Source: DASSWG01 sp041689995 (GTDB lineage: Bacteria; Bacteroidota; Bacteroidia; Flavobacteriales; Flavobacteriaceae). Taken from it: 46,392 bases of DNA. Location: positions 1 to 46,392 of the forward strand of contig JBDNFD010000120.1 of the NCBI GenBank assembly GCA_041689995.1, written 5' to 3'. How positions within the stretch are numbered: position 1 is the stretch's first letter; each line of letters opens with the position of its first letter. The position numbers were made by a program, and so were the translations under genes. The notes under the pieces were generated by a model, which saw only the letters and a program-made list of their open reading frames with translations, did not search any database and was not told the DNA's origin. Positions 25,085 to 33,509 of this stretch are shown one piece after another.

Positions 25085-26644
25085 ATGGAAAGAATAACAA
25101 TAATTGTAGCGGTCATCGCTTTGGCCATTGGCTTTGTGATCGCAAAAATACTGGAGAAAAAAAGTGCTGCTGGGCTTATTGTCGGGGCAAAAACGAAAGC
25201 TGACGCGATCTTAAAACAATCCAAATTAGAAGGAGAAAACATCAAGAAAGATAAAATCCTTCAAGCCAAAGAAAAGTTTATTGAACTGAAAGCCGAACAC
25301 GAAAAGGTCATTTTTTCGAGGGACAAAAAGATTTCGGAAGCTGAAAAACGTACCAAAGATAAAGAATCGCAGGTTTCATCGGAATTGGCAAAAAATAAAC
25401 GGTTGAATGCCGATCTGGAAGAAAAGGCCAAAGATTATGAGCACAGAACCGAATACCTTGAAAATAAGCAAGAAGAAATTGACAAATTGCATGGTCGAAA
25501 AATACAGCAACTGGAAGTAATTAGTGGTTTGAGTGCCGAAGATGCGAAAGCACAATTGATCGAATCACTCAAGGAATTGGCCAAAACGGAGGCAATGGTT
25601 CTGATCCAAAATACCATCGAAGAAGCTAAACTCACGGCTCAACAAGATGCAAAGAAAATTATAATTAATACAATTCAGCGTATTGGAACAGAAGAAGTGG
25701 TAGAAAATTGCGTTTCGGTTTTCAACTTAGAAAGTGACGATGTAAAAGGAAGGATTATTGGAAGGGAAGGGAGAAATATTCGAGCGCTGGAAGCAGCCAC
25801 AGGTGTCGAAATTATTGTAGATGACACTCCAGAAGCAATTATTCTTTCTTGTTTCGATTCTGTGCGGCGCGAAATTGCTCGCTTGTCGCTACACAAACTT
25901 GTTACCGATGGAAGGATTCATCCGGCACGGATCGAAGAAGTGGTGAAAAAAACTCAAAACCAAATTGAAGAAGAAATCATTGATATCGGAAAACGAACGG
26001 TCATTGATTTGGGAATTCATGGTTTGCACCCAGAACTGATAAAAATTGTGGGCAGGATGAAATATCGTTCTTCCTATGGTCAAAATCTTTTACAACATTC
26101 GCGGGAAGTCGCCAAACTTTGTGGTGTAATGGCTGCGGAATTGGGTTTGAGCCCAAAACTGGCAAAACGCGCCGGACTGCTTCATGATATTGGAAAAGTT
26201 CCGGATACGGAAACCGAATTGCCGCATGCGATCCTTGGCAAGGAATGGGCCGAAAAATATGGTGAAAAACCAGAAGTCTGCAATGCCATTGGTGCCCACC
26301 ACGACGAAATTGAAATGACCTCACTACTTTCACCGATTGTTCAAGTTTGTGATGCTATTAGCGGGGCGCGGCCAGGAGCGAGAAGACAGGTGGTGGATTC
26401 TTACATTCAGCGTCTAAAAGACTTGGAAAATGTAGCCTTCGGATTCAGTGGTGTTAAAAAAGCTTATGCCATTCAGGCCGGACGAGAATTGCGTGTGATT
26501 GTGGAAAGCGAAAGAGTAAGTGATGAAAAGGCTTCGAATCTTTCTTTCGAAATTTCCCAAAAGATCCAAACCGACATGACTTATCCCGGACAGGTGAAAG
26601 TTACCGTTATTCGCGAAACCAGAGCTGTTAATATTGCACGATAG
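25085..26644 (+). CDS. rny: Ribonuclease Y
   Basis: A 519-residue membrane-anchored endoribonuclease that initiates mRNA decay. Order: one N-terminal membrane segment (about 4-23, ITIIVAVIALAIGFVIAKI), a long charged coiled coil (about 27-200), a KH domain (about 215-275, with GRIIGREGRNIRALEAATG), and an HD domain (about 335-430) with HSREVAKLCG, LLHDIGK and AIGAHHDEIE carrying the metal ligands. Length matches the family. It starts 13 bp after the T-tract of the 6S RNA gene, so its promoter must lie within that gene or it is read through from the zapA unit. Confidence 0.95.
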   Translation: MERITIIVAVIALAIGFVIAKILEKKSAAGLIVGAKTKADAILKQSKLEGENIKKDKILQAKEKFIELKAEHEKVIFSRDKKISEAEKRTKDKESQVSSELAKNKRLNADLEEKAKDYEHRTEYLENKQEEIDKLHGRKIQQLEVISGLSAEDAKAQLIESLKELAKTEAMVLIQNTIEEAKLTAQQDAKKIIINTIQRIGTEEVVENCVSVFNLESDDVKGRIIGREGRNIRALEAATGVEIIVDDTPEAIILSCFDSVRREIARLSLHKLVTDGRIHPARIEEVVKKTQNQIEEEIIDIGKRTVIDLGIHGLHPELIKIVGRMKYRSSYGQNLLQHSREVAKLCGVMAAELGLSPKLAKRAGLLHDIGKVPDTETELPHAILGKEWAEKYGEKPEVCNAIGAHHDEIEMTSLLSPIVQVCDAISGARPGARRQVVDSYIQRLKDLENVAFGFSGVKKAYAIQAGRELRVIVESERVSDEKASNLSFEISQKIQTDMTYPGQVKVTVIRETRAVNIAR

Positions 26645-26698
26645 CAACTGGATTTTAGATATGGAAATTTCATTCCTCCGAAACACAGCCATTCCAGA

Positions 26699-27151
26699 TT
26701 AATTTTGGAGTCGTATTTTTTCTTGGATGACCTGGGTGATTTCTTCTGGTTTATCGGTACCGATCCGAACGATTGATTTTTTGTTTCTGAAAGTGAGTTC
26801 AATCGCTTTGAATCCCGATACATTATAGAGCCAACCATTTCCCAACCATCTAATCCCGATTCCTGCTAAAATCGGGTTTTTTACGGCTTCACATGATTCG
26901 ATTTCTGAAAATTGGTAGGATTTTCCAAACCAATCAATCCCGAATTTAAAGGATACATTTTTTTCGTCAATGAAAATTGTGAGTTTGTAAAAAGTGAACA
27001 AACAGGCGAAGATAATCAAAATAAGTGCTTGCAAACCAATTGATTCCGGATCAAATGAAATTCCAATCATGAACAAACGGATAATAAGGATTAGCAAGAT
27101 GGGTACAAAAATCACCAGGCAAAAAGTTCCGAATTGGGTATATTTTTTCAT
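26699..27151 (-). CDS. Membrane protein with a PH-like domain (150 aa)
   Basis: Two N-terminal membrane segments (about 8-29 and 38-58) followed by a soluble beta-rich region, LTIFIDEKNVSFKFGIDWFGKSYQFSEIES, ending in FRNKKSIVRIGTDKPEEITQVIQEKI, the pattern of bacterial PH-like (bPH) domains. No enzymatic motif. It is the last gene of a run of minus-strand genes and starts 58 bp after the hydrolase stop, so it may be co-transcribed with the DUF2089/Yip1/hydrolase group. Function is unknown. Confidence 0.6.
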   Translation of the reverse strand: MKKYTQFGTFCLVIFVPILLILIIRLFMIGISFDPESIGLQALILIIFACLFTFYKLTIFIDEKNVSFKFGIDWFGKSYQFSEIESCEAVKNPILAGIGIRWLGNGWLYNVSGFKAIELTFRNKKSIVRIGTDKPEEITQVIQEKIRLQN

Positions 27152-27209
27152 ATCGAACTTACTTTCAAGGAAATCAGCAAAACAATTTGCCGAAATCTGT
27201 TAGAAATTT

Positions 27210-28583
27210 CTATTTAGTTTGTTTCTTGATCCAATCTCCAATTATTTCCATTGCTTTGGGCGAAAAAGTCTGCTCGATTTTTCCATATTCTGAAGGTAAT
27301 CCAGTTTCACTTTCTTGAAACAAATGGTTCAAGCCTGGAAAAGTTTTTATGGTGATGTCTGTATTTCCCCCTTTTTTTAATGCAGTTTCTATCGCCTGTA
27401 AATTTATTTTCGCGGGAACTTGTAGATCATTTTCCCCATTTAACGCCAAAACGGGAATAACAATTTTTTGAAGATTAATGCGGGGATCATATTTCAAAAA
27501 AAATTGCCACCAAGGTAAATTCATAGTGATGGAAGCCAATTGTCCCTGGATTTCTGTTTCAGACAATCCAGGAAAATTTTCTTTAAAATAACTTGTCAAA
27601 GTTGTTTTTAAAGAAGCTTTATCGGTGGAATTAATAACCAACTGGTACAATTTCTTATTCAATCTTTTAGCTTCTGTAAGTTTTACTTCGCTCATTCCCG
27701 CTGCTTTTCCAAGGGCATAATTCTGTTCGAGAAGCAATTCGTCGCCTGGAATTCCAGGACCTGCGAGAAGAATCAGGAAATTAACATCATCGGATTTTAT
27801 GGCAACCATCGGCGCGATCATTCCGCCTTCACTATGACCAATTAATCCAATCTCATTTTTGTTTATTTCTTTCCGGGTCATCAAATAATCAACAGCTGCT
27901 TTGGCATCAGTGGCAAAATCTTCTGAAGTTGAATTTAAAAACTCCCCTCCAGATTCGCCTACTCCACGGTCGTCATAACGCAAAACGGCAATTCCATTTC
28001 GGGTTAAATAATCAGAAAGCACCAAAAACGGGTTATGGTCCAAGCCCTCCTCGTTCCGATTTTGCGGACCGCTTCCGCTAATCAAAATCACTGCGGGAAA
28101 TTGTTTTGTTCCTTTGGGAAAAGTTAAAGTTCCTGCTAAAGTAATTCCAGCTTTTTCATTTTTGAAAAACACGTCTTCTGAGACATACGGATAAGGCTTT
28201 TCGGGTTTCTGTGGTCGATTGGGCTTACTTATTTCTATTTTTTCCCTTCCAAGGTTCAAAGCAAAGGATTGTCCGTTTTGGATAAATTCCCCGCCAAACC
28301 CTTTTTCGGGAGTTAAAAAACCGCTATAGGAGAATCCCATTCCCGACTTGATAAACAAACTGTCGTTGATGAAAATTGTTTCGGCCATCGCAATTCCAAA
28401 TGCTTTTTGTATGGGGCTATCCATGGAAGAAGTTAGACCATTATCTGACTTTTCAATATGAAAGATTAGCGGTAATTCTTGTCCCATTACGATTATAGCG
28501 CCATTCCATTCACCGGTAATATCTTGGGAAAAGCCTTTGAAAAAAGATAAAAATATGAGTGTGAAAAGAGTTGTTTTTTTCAT
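27210..28583 (-). CDS. Secreted alpha/beta hydrolase (serine esterase/peptidase-like)
   Basis: A 457-residue exported hydrolase. The signal peptide MKKTTLFTLIFLSFFKGFSQ is followed by a beta-rich N-terminal domain (about 21-125, DITGEWNGAI) and an alpha/beta hydrolase fold (about 140-457). Catalytic elements: GSGPQNRNEEG near the oxyanion hole, GHSEGG with the nucleophile Ser (about residue 255), the acid in LNGENDLQVP and the His in FPGLNHLFQ. This domain pair is common in Bacteroidota; the substrate is unknown. The ATG at 28583 is chosen because it gives a proper signal peptide, unlike an upstream start in the preceding gene. It begins 13 bp after the Yip1-like gene. Confidence 0.82.
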   Translation of the reverse strand: MKKTTLFTLIFLSFFKGFSQDITGEWNGAIIVMGQELPLIFHIEKSDNGLTSSMDSPIQKAFGIAMAETIFINDSLFIKSGMGFSYSGFLTPEKGFGGEFIQNGQSFALNLGREKIEISKPNRPQKPEKPYPYVSEDVFFKNEKAGITLAGTLTFPKGTKQFPAVILISGSGPQNRNEEGLDHNPFLVLSDYLTRNGIAVLRYDDRGVGESGGEFLNSTSEDFATDAKAAVDYLMTRKEINKNEIGLIGHSEGGMIAPMVAIKSDDVNFLILLAGPGIPGDELLLEQNYALGKAAGMSEVKLTEAKRLNKKLYQLVINSTDKASLKTTLTSYFKENFPGLSETEIQGQLASITMNLPWWQFFLKYDPRINLQKIVIPVLALNGENDLQVPAKINLQAIETALKKGGNTDITIKTFPGLNHLFQESETGLPSEYGKIEQTFSPKAMEIIGDWIKKQTK

Positions 28584-28596
28584 GATTAAGCGTTTT

Positions 28597-29205
28597 TTAG
28601 AGTGTGAAGATGATAAGTTTTGAAAGAATTTCAGCAAAAATTAATGCGATGGAAAATAAAACGATTGGTTTTGTTCCTTTAGCATGCGATGCGGTTTTGA
28701 AACCGTTGTACAATAATATGATATACCAAATTATGCAAAGAATGGCTATCAAGGAAGATACAATTATAAAAAATAAATTGTCCATCGTTGCCGCCATGAT
28801 TATTTGCGGATCCAGCATTTGTAAATTCGTTGTTTGGGGATCGAGTATTTCCAACATATTTTCAGCAGATCTGCTCATAAAGCCACTGATGTTCGTTAAG
28901 GAAAACAAATAAAAAGGAACTCGCGCAACCATTACCGTAACCAGAATATCGATAAACCGTGTTTTTTTATTAAGGTATTTTGCCAAAGGGAACAACAAGA
29001 AAGCCAGTGAAAAAATATTGATCAAATTGTCCAAAAATGGATCTTTTAGTTGAATGATCTGCACAAAATGTAAATCCAAAACCCCGTCAAAACGAACGCT
29101 GAACCAATATCCAAAAAGCGATCCAATGAGCGTGATCAGTATTCCGGAAATCAACAAGGTTCTTTCCGAATATTTTTCGAAAGGCTTGAATATGATTGTT
29201 TTCAT
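28597..29205 (-). CDS. Yip1-like polytopic membrane protein
   Basis: A 202-residue membrane protein with about five hydrophobic segments (near 15-35, 60-80, 88-105, 140-160 and 180-200). The arrangement of an N-terminal FKPFE-x-Y-S-E segment and helices with conserved P and F residues recalls Yip1-domain proteins. The start codon overlaps the DUF2089 stop by ATGA, so it is translated with that regulator. Function in bacteria is not known. Confidence 0.6.
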   Translation of the reverse strand: MKTIIFKPFEKYSERTLLISGILITLIGSLFGYWFSVRFDGVLDLHFVQIIQLKDPFLDNLINIFSLAFLLFPLAKYLNKKTRFIDILVTVMVARVPFYLFSLTNISGFMSRSAENMLEILDPQTTNLQMLDPQIIMAATMDNLFFIIVSSLIAILCIIWYIILLYNGFKTASHAKGTKPIVLFSIALIFAEILSKLIIFTL

Positions 29206-29474
29206 GATTTATCCAATTTTTCGATTTTTTCTAAAATATCATCCAGTCTGTTGCGCACCGTCGGATAACTTTTTTTCAGATGTTTGGCCATTTCTTTCAA
29301 ACTTCCGCTGAACCGAATGAATTGGAAAAGAAAATCCTGTTCTTCAATTGGCAAAAGGAGAAGGGAAGGCAATGAAAAATCACCAGAGATTTTGGTGCCA
29401 CAAACATGACAAGAAAGTTCGCTGACTTTCAGGGGTTTTTCACAACTTGGACAGGAAGTAGGAAATTTTGACAT
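29202..29474 (-). CDS. DUF2089-type zinc-ribbon/HTH regulator
   Basis: A 90-residue protein with an N-terminal zinc ribbon, CPSCEKPLKVSELSCHVCGTKI (two CxxC pairs at about 7-10 and 21-24), followed by an HTH-like C-terminal half, FQFIRFSGSLKEMAKHLKKSYPTVRNRLDDIL. This is the layout of DUF2089 regulators, presumed DNA-binding proteins. The ATG at 29474 is preferred to an upstream start, since the zinc ribbon then begins at the natural N-terminus. It leads a coupled set with a Yip1-like membrane protein and a secreted hydrolase, and may control that set. Confidence 0.7.
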   Translation of the reverse strand: MSKFPTSCPSCEKPLKVSELSCHVCGTKISGDFSLPSLLLLPIEEQDFLFQFIRFSGSLKEMAKHLKKSYPTVRNRLDDILEKIEKLDKS

Positions 29475-29560
29475 GCTGAAAATTTTGAACAAATATAAAT
29501 CATTGTTCAATATAATTAAGATTAAATTGAATAAAGTTTATTATAGGAAGAATTAATCGT

Positions 29561-29591
29561 AAAAAAACCTTGTTAGAATGTGGACAAGGTT
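29561..29591 (-). terminator. Terminator of the 104-aa gene
   Basis: Stem AACCTTGT / ACAAGGTT with a ten-base loop, followed on the minus strand by a run of seven T. It is placed 35 bp after the stop of the gene at 29626-29940. Confidence 0.7.
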
Positions 29592-29625
29592 GAAAGAAAT
29601 TTTATTAGTAAGGAAAACAATGGTA

Positions 29626-29940
29626 TTATGCCAAACGATTTCTTCTGAAAGTAGAAAACAAAAGGGTTTTCAAATTGGGGTAGTGCAATTCCACAATCCG
29701 AGAATTGGCCGAAAATAAACGATCATCTTCTATCTCATGATTATGGTCGAATTGAAGATAAGCCACTTTGTTGGCATAATCGATGGCGGTTGCTTTTGCG
29801 CGATAGAATCTTTTCAACAGAAAACAATAAATCGTATTCCAGTAGCTGTTCAATTCTTTTTTATTGCACTCGCTATAGGAAGGTGCGGAAAGGATTTCCT
29901 CAAGAAAATTATGCTGGTAGAAGTATTCTTTTGTTTTCAT
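29626..29940 (-). CDS. Conserved-looking hypothetical protein (104 aa)
   Basis: Not recognised. A basic, aromatic-rich, soluble protein with no signal peptide: an N-terminal helix (EYFYQHNFLEEILSA), then YWNTIYCFLLKRFYRAKATAIDYANKVAYLQFD and a basic C-terminus (FSTFRRNRLA). The two cysteines are not in metal motifs. It has its own terminator and stands divergent from the porin gene, with the 19-bp repeat at 29978-29996 in its leader, which suggests a real, regulated gene. Composition resembles small DNA-binding or stress proteins, but no family claim is made. Confidence 0.5.
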   Translation of the reverse strand: MKTKEYFYQHNFLEEILSAPSYSECNKKELNSYWNTIYCFLLKRFYRAKATAIDYANKVAYLQFDHNHEIEDDRLFSANSRIVELHYPNLKTLLFSTFRRNRLA

Positions 29941-29977
29941 TTTTTTCTTTAAAAATAGCCCTATAAATACACTCCAA

Positions 29978-29996
29978 TCTTTAACAAATGGTTAAT
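29978..29996 (+). repeat. 19-bp direct repeat, first copy
   Basis: TCTTTAACAAATGGTTAAT matches the copy at 30147-30165 at 18 of 19 positions. It lies 38 bp upstream of the minus-strand 104-aa gene and may be a shared binding site in the divergent intergenic region. Confidence 0.45.
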
Positions 29997-30122
29997 TAAC
30001 AGATGTTTAACTATTGGTGGAGGTTGGTTCATTCTTCGCCTATTTGTTTCCTGTAAAATTCTGAATTGAAAGTGTTTTTTGCAAAATTATGAACGGATTA
30101 ATGGGGTGCATTTCTCTTCAGT

Positions 30123-30144
30123 ATTAATGACCGTTGTCATTAAT
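30123..30144 (+). promoter_or_regulatory. Perfect 9-bp inverted repeat, likely operator
   Basis: Arms ATTAATGAC and GTCATTAAT separated by CGTT form an uninterrupted dyad about 50 bp before the porin start. It has no T-tract and is too A+T-rich for a terminator, so a dimeric repressor or activator site (for example of the Crp/Fnr type, whose sites often have the form TGAC-N-GTCA) is the better reading. The regulator is not known. Confidence 0.55.
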
Positions 30145-30146
30145 TT

Positions 30147-30165
30147 TCTTTAACAAATGGTGAAT
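30147..30165 (+). repeat. 19-bp direct repeat, second copy
   Basis: TCTTTAACAAATGGTGAAT, in the same orientation as the first copy 169 bp to the left, immediately next to the inverted repeat and 28 bp before the porin start codon. Confidence 0.45.
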
Positions 30166-30193
30166 CTTTATACTTCAATATTTAAAACCAATT

Positions 30194-31489
30194 ATGATGA
30201 TTACCCAACGAAATTTCATTCTATTTTCTGTATTATTCATTTTAAGTTTTATGAATAGTACCGCTCAAACTTTCAACATCGATGCCGATATAAGAGCTCG
30301 TTTTGAGTATAGGCACGGTTACAATAATTTATTTCCCGATAATGCCGATCCGGCTGCTTTTGTAAATCAGCGTACACGGCTTAATTTTGGATATTAAACG
30401 GAAAAACTCCAACTGTTTATAGCAGTTCAGGATGTAAGTATCTGGGGAGATACCCGCCAAATTTTAGCGATAGATGGAAACGATTCCTTTTCTCTTTTTC
30501 AGGCTTACGTTCAATTGCAACTCGATGAAAACTGGTCCGTAAAATTGGGTCGCCAAGTTATTTCTTATGATGATGAACGCATTTTTGGTGGTTTGGATTG
30601 GGCAATGCAAGGCCGGTTTCACGATGCCGTGATTGTGAAGTATAAAAAAGACGGTTTTCAGACCGATTTTGGTGGGGCGTTTAGTCAAGATAATAACGAA
30701 AATGAGGGAACAGGTTACGCCATCCAAGGTGCTTATACTTACAAATCAATGCAATTTGCCCACCTAAAGAAATCCTGGGAAAATTTTGTGGGAAGCCTCT
30801 TGTTTTTGAACACCGGTTTTCAAAATTTCAGCGGTGTGGAAAATGATGTTCCCGACGGTGTATATAATATGCAAACCGTAGGCTCATATGTGGAATTCCC
30901 AATCGAAAATATTAAGTTTTTCGGAAGTGGTTACTATCAGTTTGGAAAAGCAGACGCAGTTACAGATTTGAGTGCATACCAGTTGGCATTCGCCGGAAGT
31001 TATCAAACTGAAAAAATGCAATACAACTTAGGTTTTGAAATTTTAAGCGGAACAGACCAAGATGGAAGTTCAAAAAACAACTCATTTTCCCCGCTATATG
31101 GCACCAGTCATAAGTTCAACGGATTTATGGATTATTTTTATGTCGGCAATCATGCCAATAATGTGGGGCTTAATGATTTGTACGCAAAGTTGGTGTATAA
31201 GACAGGGGAAAAATCAAATATTTTATTCAAGGCACATTACTTTACCGCCAATGCGGAACTTTCCGCTAATGCAGATAAATATTTAGGCACGGAAATGGAT
31301 TTGATATATACCCAAAAACTCATGCCGTACGTAAAATTAAATGTGGGTTATTCCCAAATGTTTGCTTCGGAAAGCATGAGCCTCATAAAAGCTGGAAGAC
31401 CTTATGATAATATCAATAATTGGGGTTGGGTTCAATTAACCGTTAATCCGAACATCTTTAAATCTGATTTAAGTAAAATATCGAAATAA
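30194..31489 (+). pseudogene. Alginate-export-type outer-membrane porin with an in-frame stop
   Basis: A reading frame of 432 codons for a beta-barrel porin of the alginate-export family: signal peptide ending in MNSTAQ, then NIDADIRARFEYRHGY, NQRTRLNFGY, a block beginning AVQDVSIWGDTRQ, and KLGRQVISYDDERIFGGLDWAMQGR, with a barrel through GWVQLTVNPNIF. The frame is broken only by TAA at 30395-30397 (NFGY stop TEKLQLFIAV). The frame on both sides is the same and the flanks align without gap or insertion, so one substitution (for example AAA to TAA) explains it. The first product is 67 residues and cannot form a barrel; a downstream Met at 30515 would lack a signal peptide. Candidate operators remain upstream, so the inactivation seems recent, or the stop is a sequencing error. 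Confidence 0.8.
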
Positions 31490-31609
31490 TTAGAAATCAG
31501 TTTGGGATTTTTTCTACTTCCATTCAAATAAATCTATGAAGTTTAGGTGGCCGATTTGAAACTGACTTAATATTCTTTACTATCGAAACTATTAGGAATC
31601 GGTGGAAAT

Positions 31610-31639
31610 AAAAAAGCCTTTCAAGAATTTGAAAGGCTT
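31610..31639 (-). terminator. Terminator of tRNA-fMet
   Basis: Stem AAGCCTTTCAA / TTGAAAGGCTT with a four-base loop, followed by TTTTTT on the minus strand, 12 bp downstream of the tRNA 3' end. Confidence 0.85.
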
Positions 31640-31650
31640 AATTTTGCTAG

Positions 31651-31723
<73 letters not shown>

Positions 31724-31734
31724 CTATTGGTTGG

Positions 31735-31765
31735 CAAAGATACGGCAAACTTCTGTTTCCGCCAA
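31735..31765 (-). promoter_or_regulatory. Promoter of tRNA-fMet
   Basis: On the minus strand TTG (31763-31765), a 20-bp spacer and TATCTTTG (31735-31742), both matching Bacteroidota promoter elements. Transcription would begin only a few bases before the tRNA 5' end at 31723. Confidence 0.65.
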
Positions 31766-32003
31766 ACATTCCATATAAATTATTTTCGAGAAAATGTAAA
31801 CCTTAAATTCAATGGGCAATTTTCATTTTGTGATGAAAATTGTAAAATTTTTAGTTTCAAAATATTCTTGAGAAAGCTTTCATATTCAGTTGGGAAAAGA
31901 ATATCGTTAAAATATATTCCCCAAAAATGGGTGAAAATTATTTTCAGAATGAGTATTTTAACATTCTCTTATTTTTTCCAAGAAAATTTTCTTCAAAAAG
32001 ATA

Positions 32004-32011
32004 TATATTTG
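32004..32011 (+). promoter_or_regulatory. -7 box of the transhydrogenase operon
   Basis: TATATTTG, a perfect TAnnTTTG match, 24 bp before the pntA start codon. The preceding 270 bp back to the tRNA promoter are A+T-rich and hold nothing else recognisable. Confidence 0.55.
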
Positions 32012-32035
32012 CCGCTTAAATCAGTCATAGAAAAT

Positions 32036-33175
32036 ATGGTAATTGGACTGCTAAAAGAAAAAATAGGTGAACATCGTGTTGCCTTGCTTCCCGAGATTGT
32101 TGCAGCTTTAAAGAAGAAAAAGGTGACGATTATAGTTGAAAAAGGAGCCGGAGAAACCGCCTATATCCCTGATTCCCAATATTTGGAAGTTGGGGCGAAA
32201 ATCATGGATCGAAAACAGATTTTCACTGATTCCGACTTAATCCTTCGAATACACGCTCCTCAAAAAGAGGAATTGGAAATGCTAAAACCAGACCAAGTTT
32301 GGGTGAGTGCCTTCAATCCGTTGGTTAATACGGAACTCGTTCTCGAATTGCAAAATAAAAAAATTACTTCCTTTAGTTTGGATATGATCCCGAGGACCAG
32401 TAGGGCGCAAGCCATGGATGTCCTTTCTTCTATGGCAACTGTTAGCGGGTATCGCGCAGTATTAGATGCCGCTTATAGATTGCCCGTGTTTTTTCCCATG
32501 TTCATGAGTGCCGCAGGAACCATTCGGCCTGCCAATGTGTTGATTTTAGGAGCGGGTGTGGCCGGGTTACAAGCCATTTCGACGGCGAGAAAATTGGGGG
32601 CACAAGTGGAAGTGTTTGATGTGCGTTCTGCCGTAAAGGAAGAAGTAATGAGTTTGGGCGCCAAGTTCGTGGAGGTTGAAGGTGCCAAAGATGATAAAGC
32701 TGCCGGGGGTTATGCCGTGGAACAGGATGAAGATTTCAAGAAAAGACAGCAAGAAGCAATTAATTTGAAAGCATCAAAAGCCAATGTGGTCATTTGTACA
32801 GCTCAAATTCCGGGCAGAAAAGCTCCGTTGCTACTTCCGAAAATTGCTATGGATCAAATGAAACCAGGGTCGGTGATAATTGACTTGGCAGCTTCGAGCG
32901 GCGGAAACTGCGAATTGACAAAAAATGATCAAATCGTGGAATATAATGGACTGACCATTGTGGGAAAATCAGATTACCCGTCTCAAATGGCAGTCGATGC
33001 AAGCAGAATGTTCGGCAAAAATGCCTTCAATTTTATAAGTCTTTTAATTTCCGAAGAAGGGGAAATGCAACTTAATTTTGATGATGATCTTGTCCTGGGA
33101 ACCTGTATTACGCACCAAGGAAAATTGTACAACGATCGTGTAAAATCATTGTTGGAAAACAAAACAACTCTTTAA
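32036..33175 (+). CDS. pntA: NAD(P) transhydrogenase subunit alpha, part 1
   Basis: A 379-residue cytoplasmic NAD(H)-binding domain (dI) of proton-translocating transhydrogenase, which uses the proton gradient to make NADPH from NADH. Seen are GLLKEKIGEHRVALLPE at the N-terminus, SFSLDMIPRTSRAQAMDVLSS, the Rossmann glycines LILGAGVAGLQAISTARKLGA followed by the acidic strand end VFDVR, and CTAQIPGRKAPLLL. The start ATG at 32036 is used because a longer frame would run through the tRNA-fMet gene. In Bacteroidota alpha is commonly split in two genes, as here; the membrane part follows 3 bp later. Confidence 0.95.
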   Translation: MVIGLLKEKIGEHRVALLPEIVAALKKKKVTIIVEKGAGETAYIPDSQYLEVGAKIMDRKQIFTDSDLILRIHAPQKEELEMLKPDQVWVSAFNPLVNTELVLELQNKKITSFSLDMIPRTSRAQAMDVLSSMATVSGYRAVLDAAYRLPVFFPMFMSAAGTIRPANVLILGAGVAGLQAISTARKLGAQVEVFDVRSAVKEEVMSLGAKFVEVEGAKDDKAAGGYAVEQDEDFKKRQQEAINLKASKANVVICTAQIPGRKAPLLLPKIAMDQMKPGSVIIDLAASSGGNCELTKNDQIVEYNGLTIVGKSDYPSQMAVDASRMFGKNAFNFISLLISEEGEMQLNFDDDLVLGTCITHQGKLYNDRVKSLLENKTTL

Positions 33176-33178
33176 ACT

Positions 33179-33499
33179 ATGGAAGAATTACTAAAATTTT
33201 TTTATGAATACCGTGATGTGATTTTTATCATTGCGCTCGCGGTTTTTTTGGGGGTAGAAGTGATTTCCAAAGTTCCTTCTGTTCTTCATACTCCTTTAAT
33301 GTCTGGCGCAAATGCTATTTCTGGGGTGATTATTATTGGCGGACTTATTTTAGTTGGCACGGCCGATCTTTCCAAATTCTCTTTGGAACTCATTTTGGGA
33401 TGCCTCGCACTTTTCTTCGGAACGTTGAACGTTGTCGGCGGATTTGTGATTACCGACCGTATGTTGGAAATGTTCAAGAAGAAAAAACCTACTAAATAA
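33179..33499 (+). CDS. NAD(P) transhydrogenase subunit alpha, part 2
   Basis: A 106-residue membrane piece (part of dII) with three to four helices: DVIFIIALAVFLGVEVISKVP, the conserved TPLMSGANAISGVIIIGGLIL and ELILGCLALFFGTLNVVGGFVITDRML. The motif with NAISG and GGFVxTDRML is diagnostic for the C-terminal membrane domain of PntA. It lies 3 bp after part 1 and 10 bp before pntB, so all three are one operon. Confidence 0.93.
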   Translation: MEELLKFFYEYRDVIFIIALAVFLGVEVISKVPSVLHTPLMSGANAISGVIIIGGLILVGTADLSKFSLELILGCLALFFGTLNVVGGFVITDRMLEMFKKKKPTK

Positions 33500-33509
33500 A
33501 TCCGCTGGA

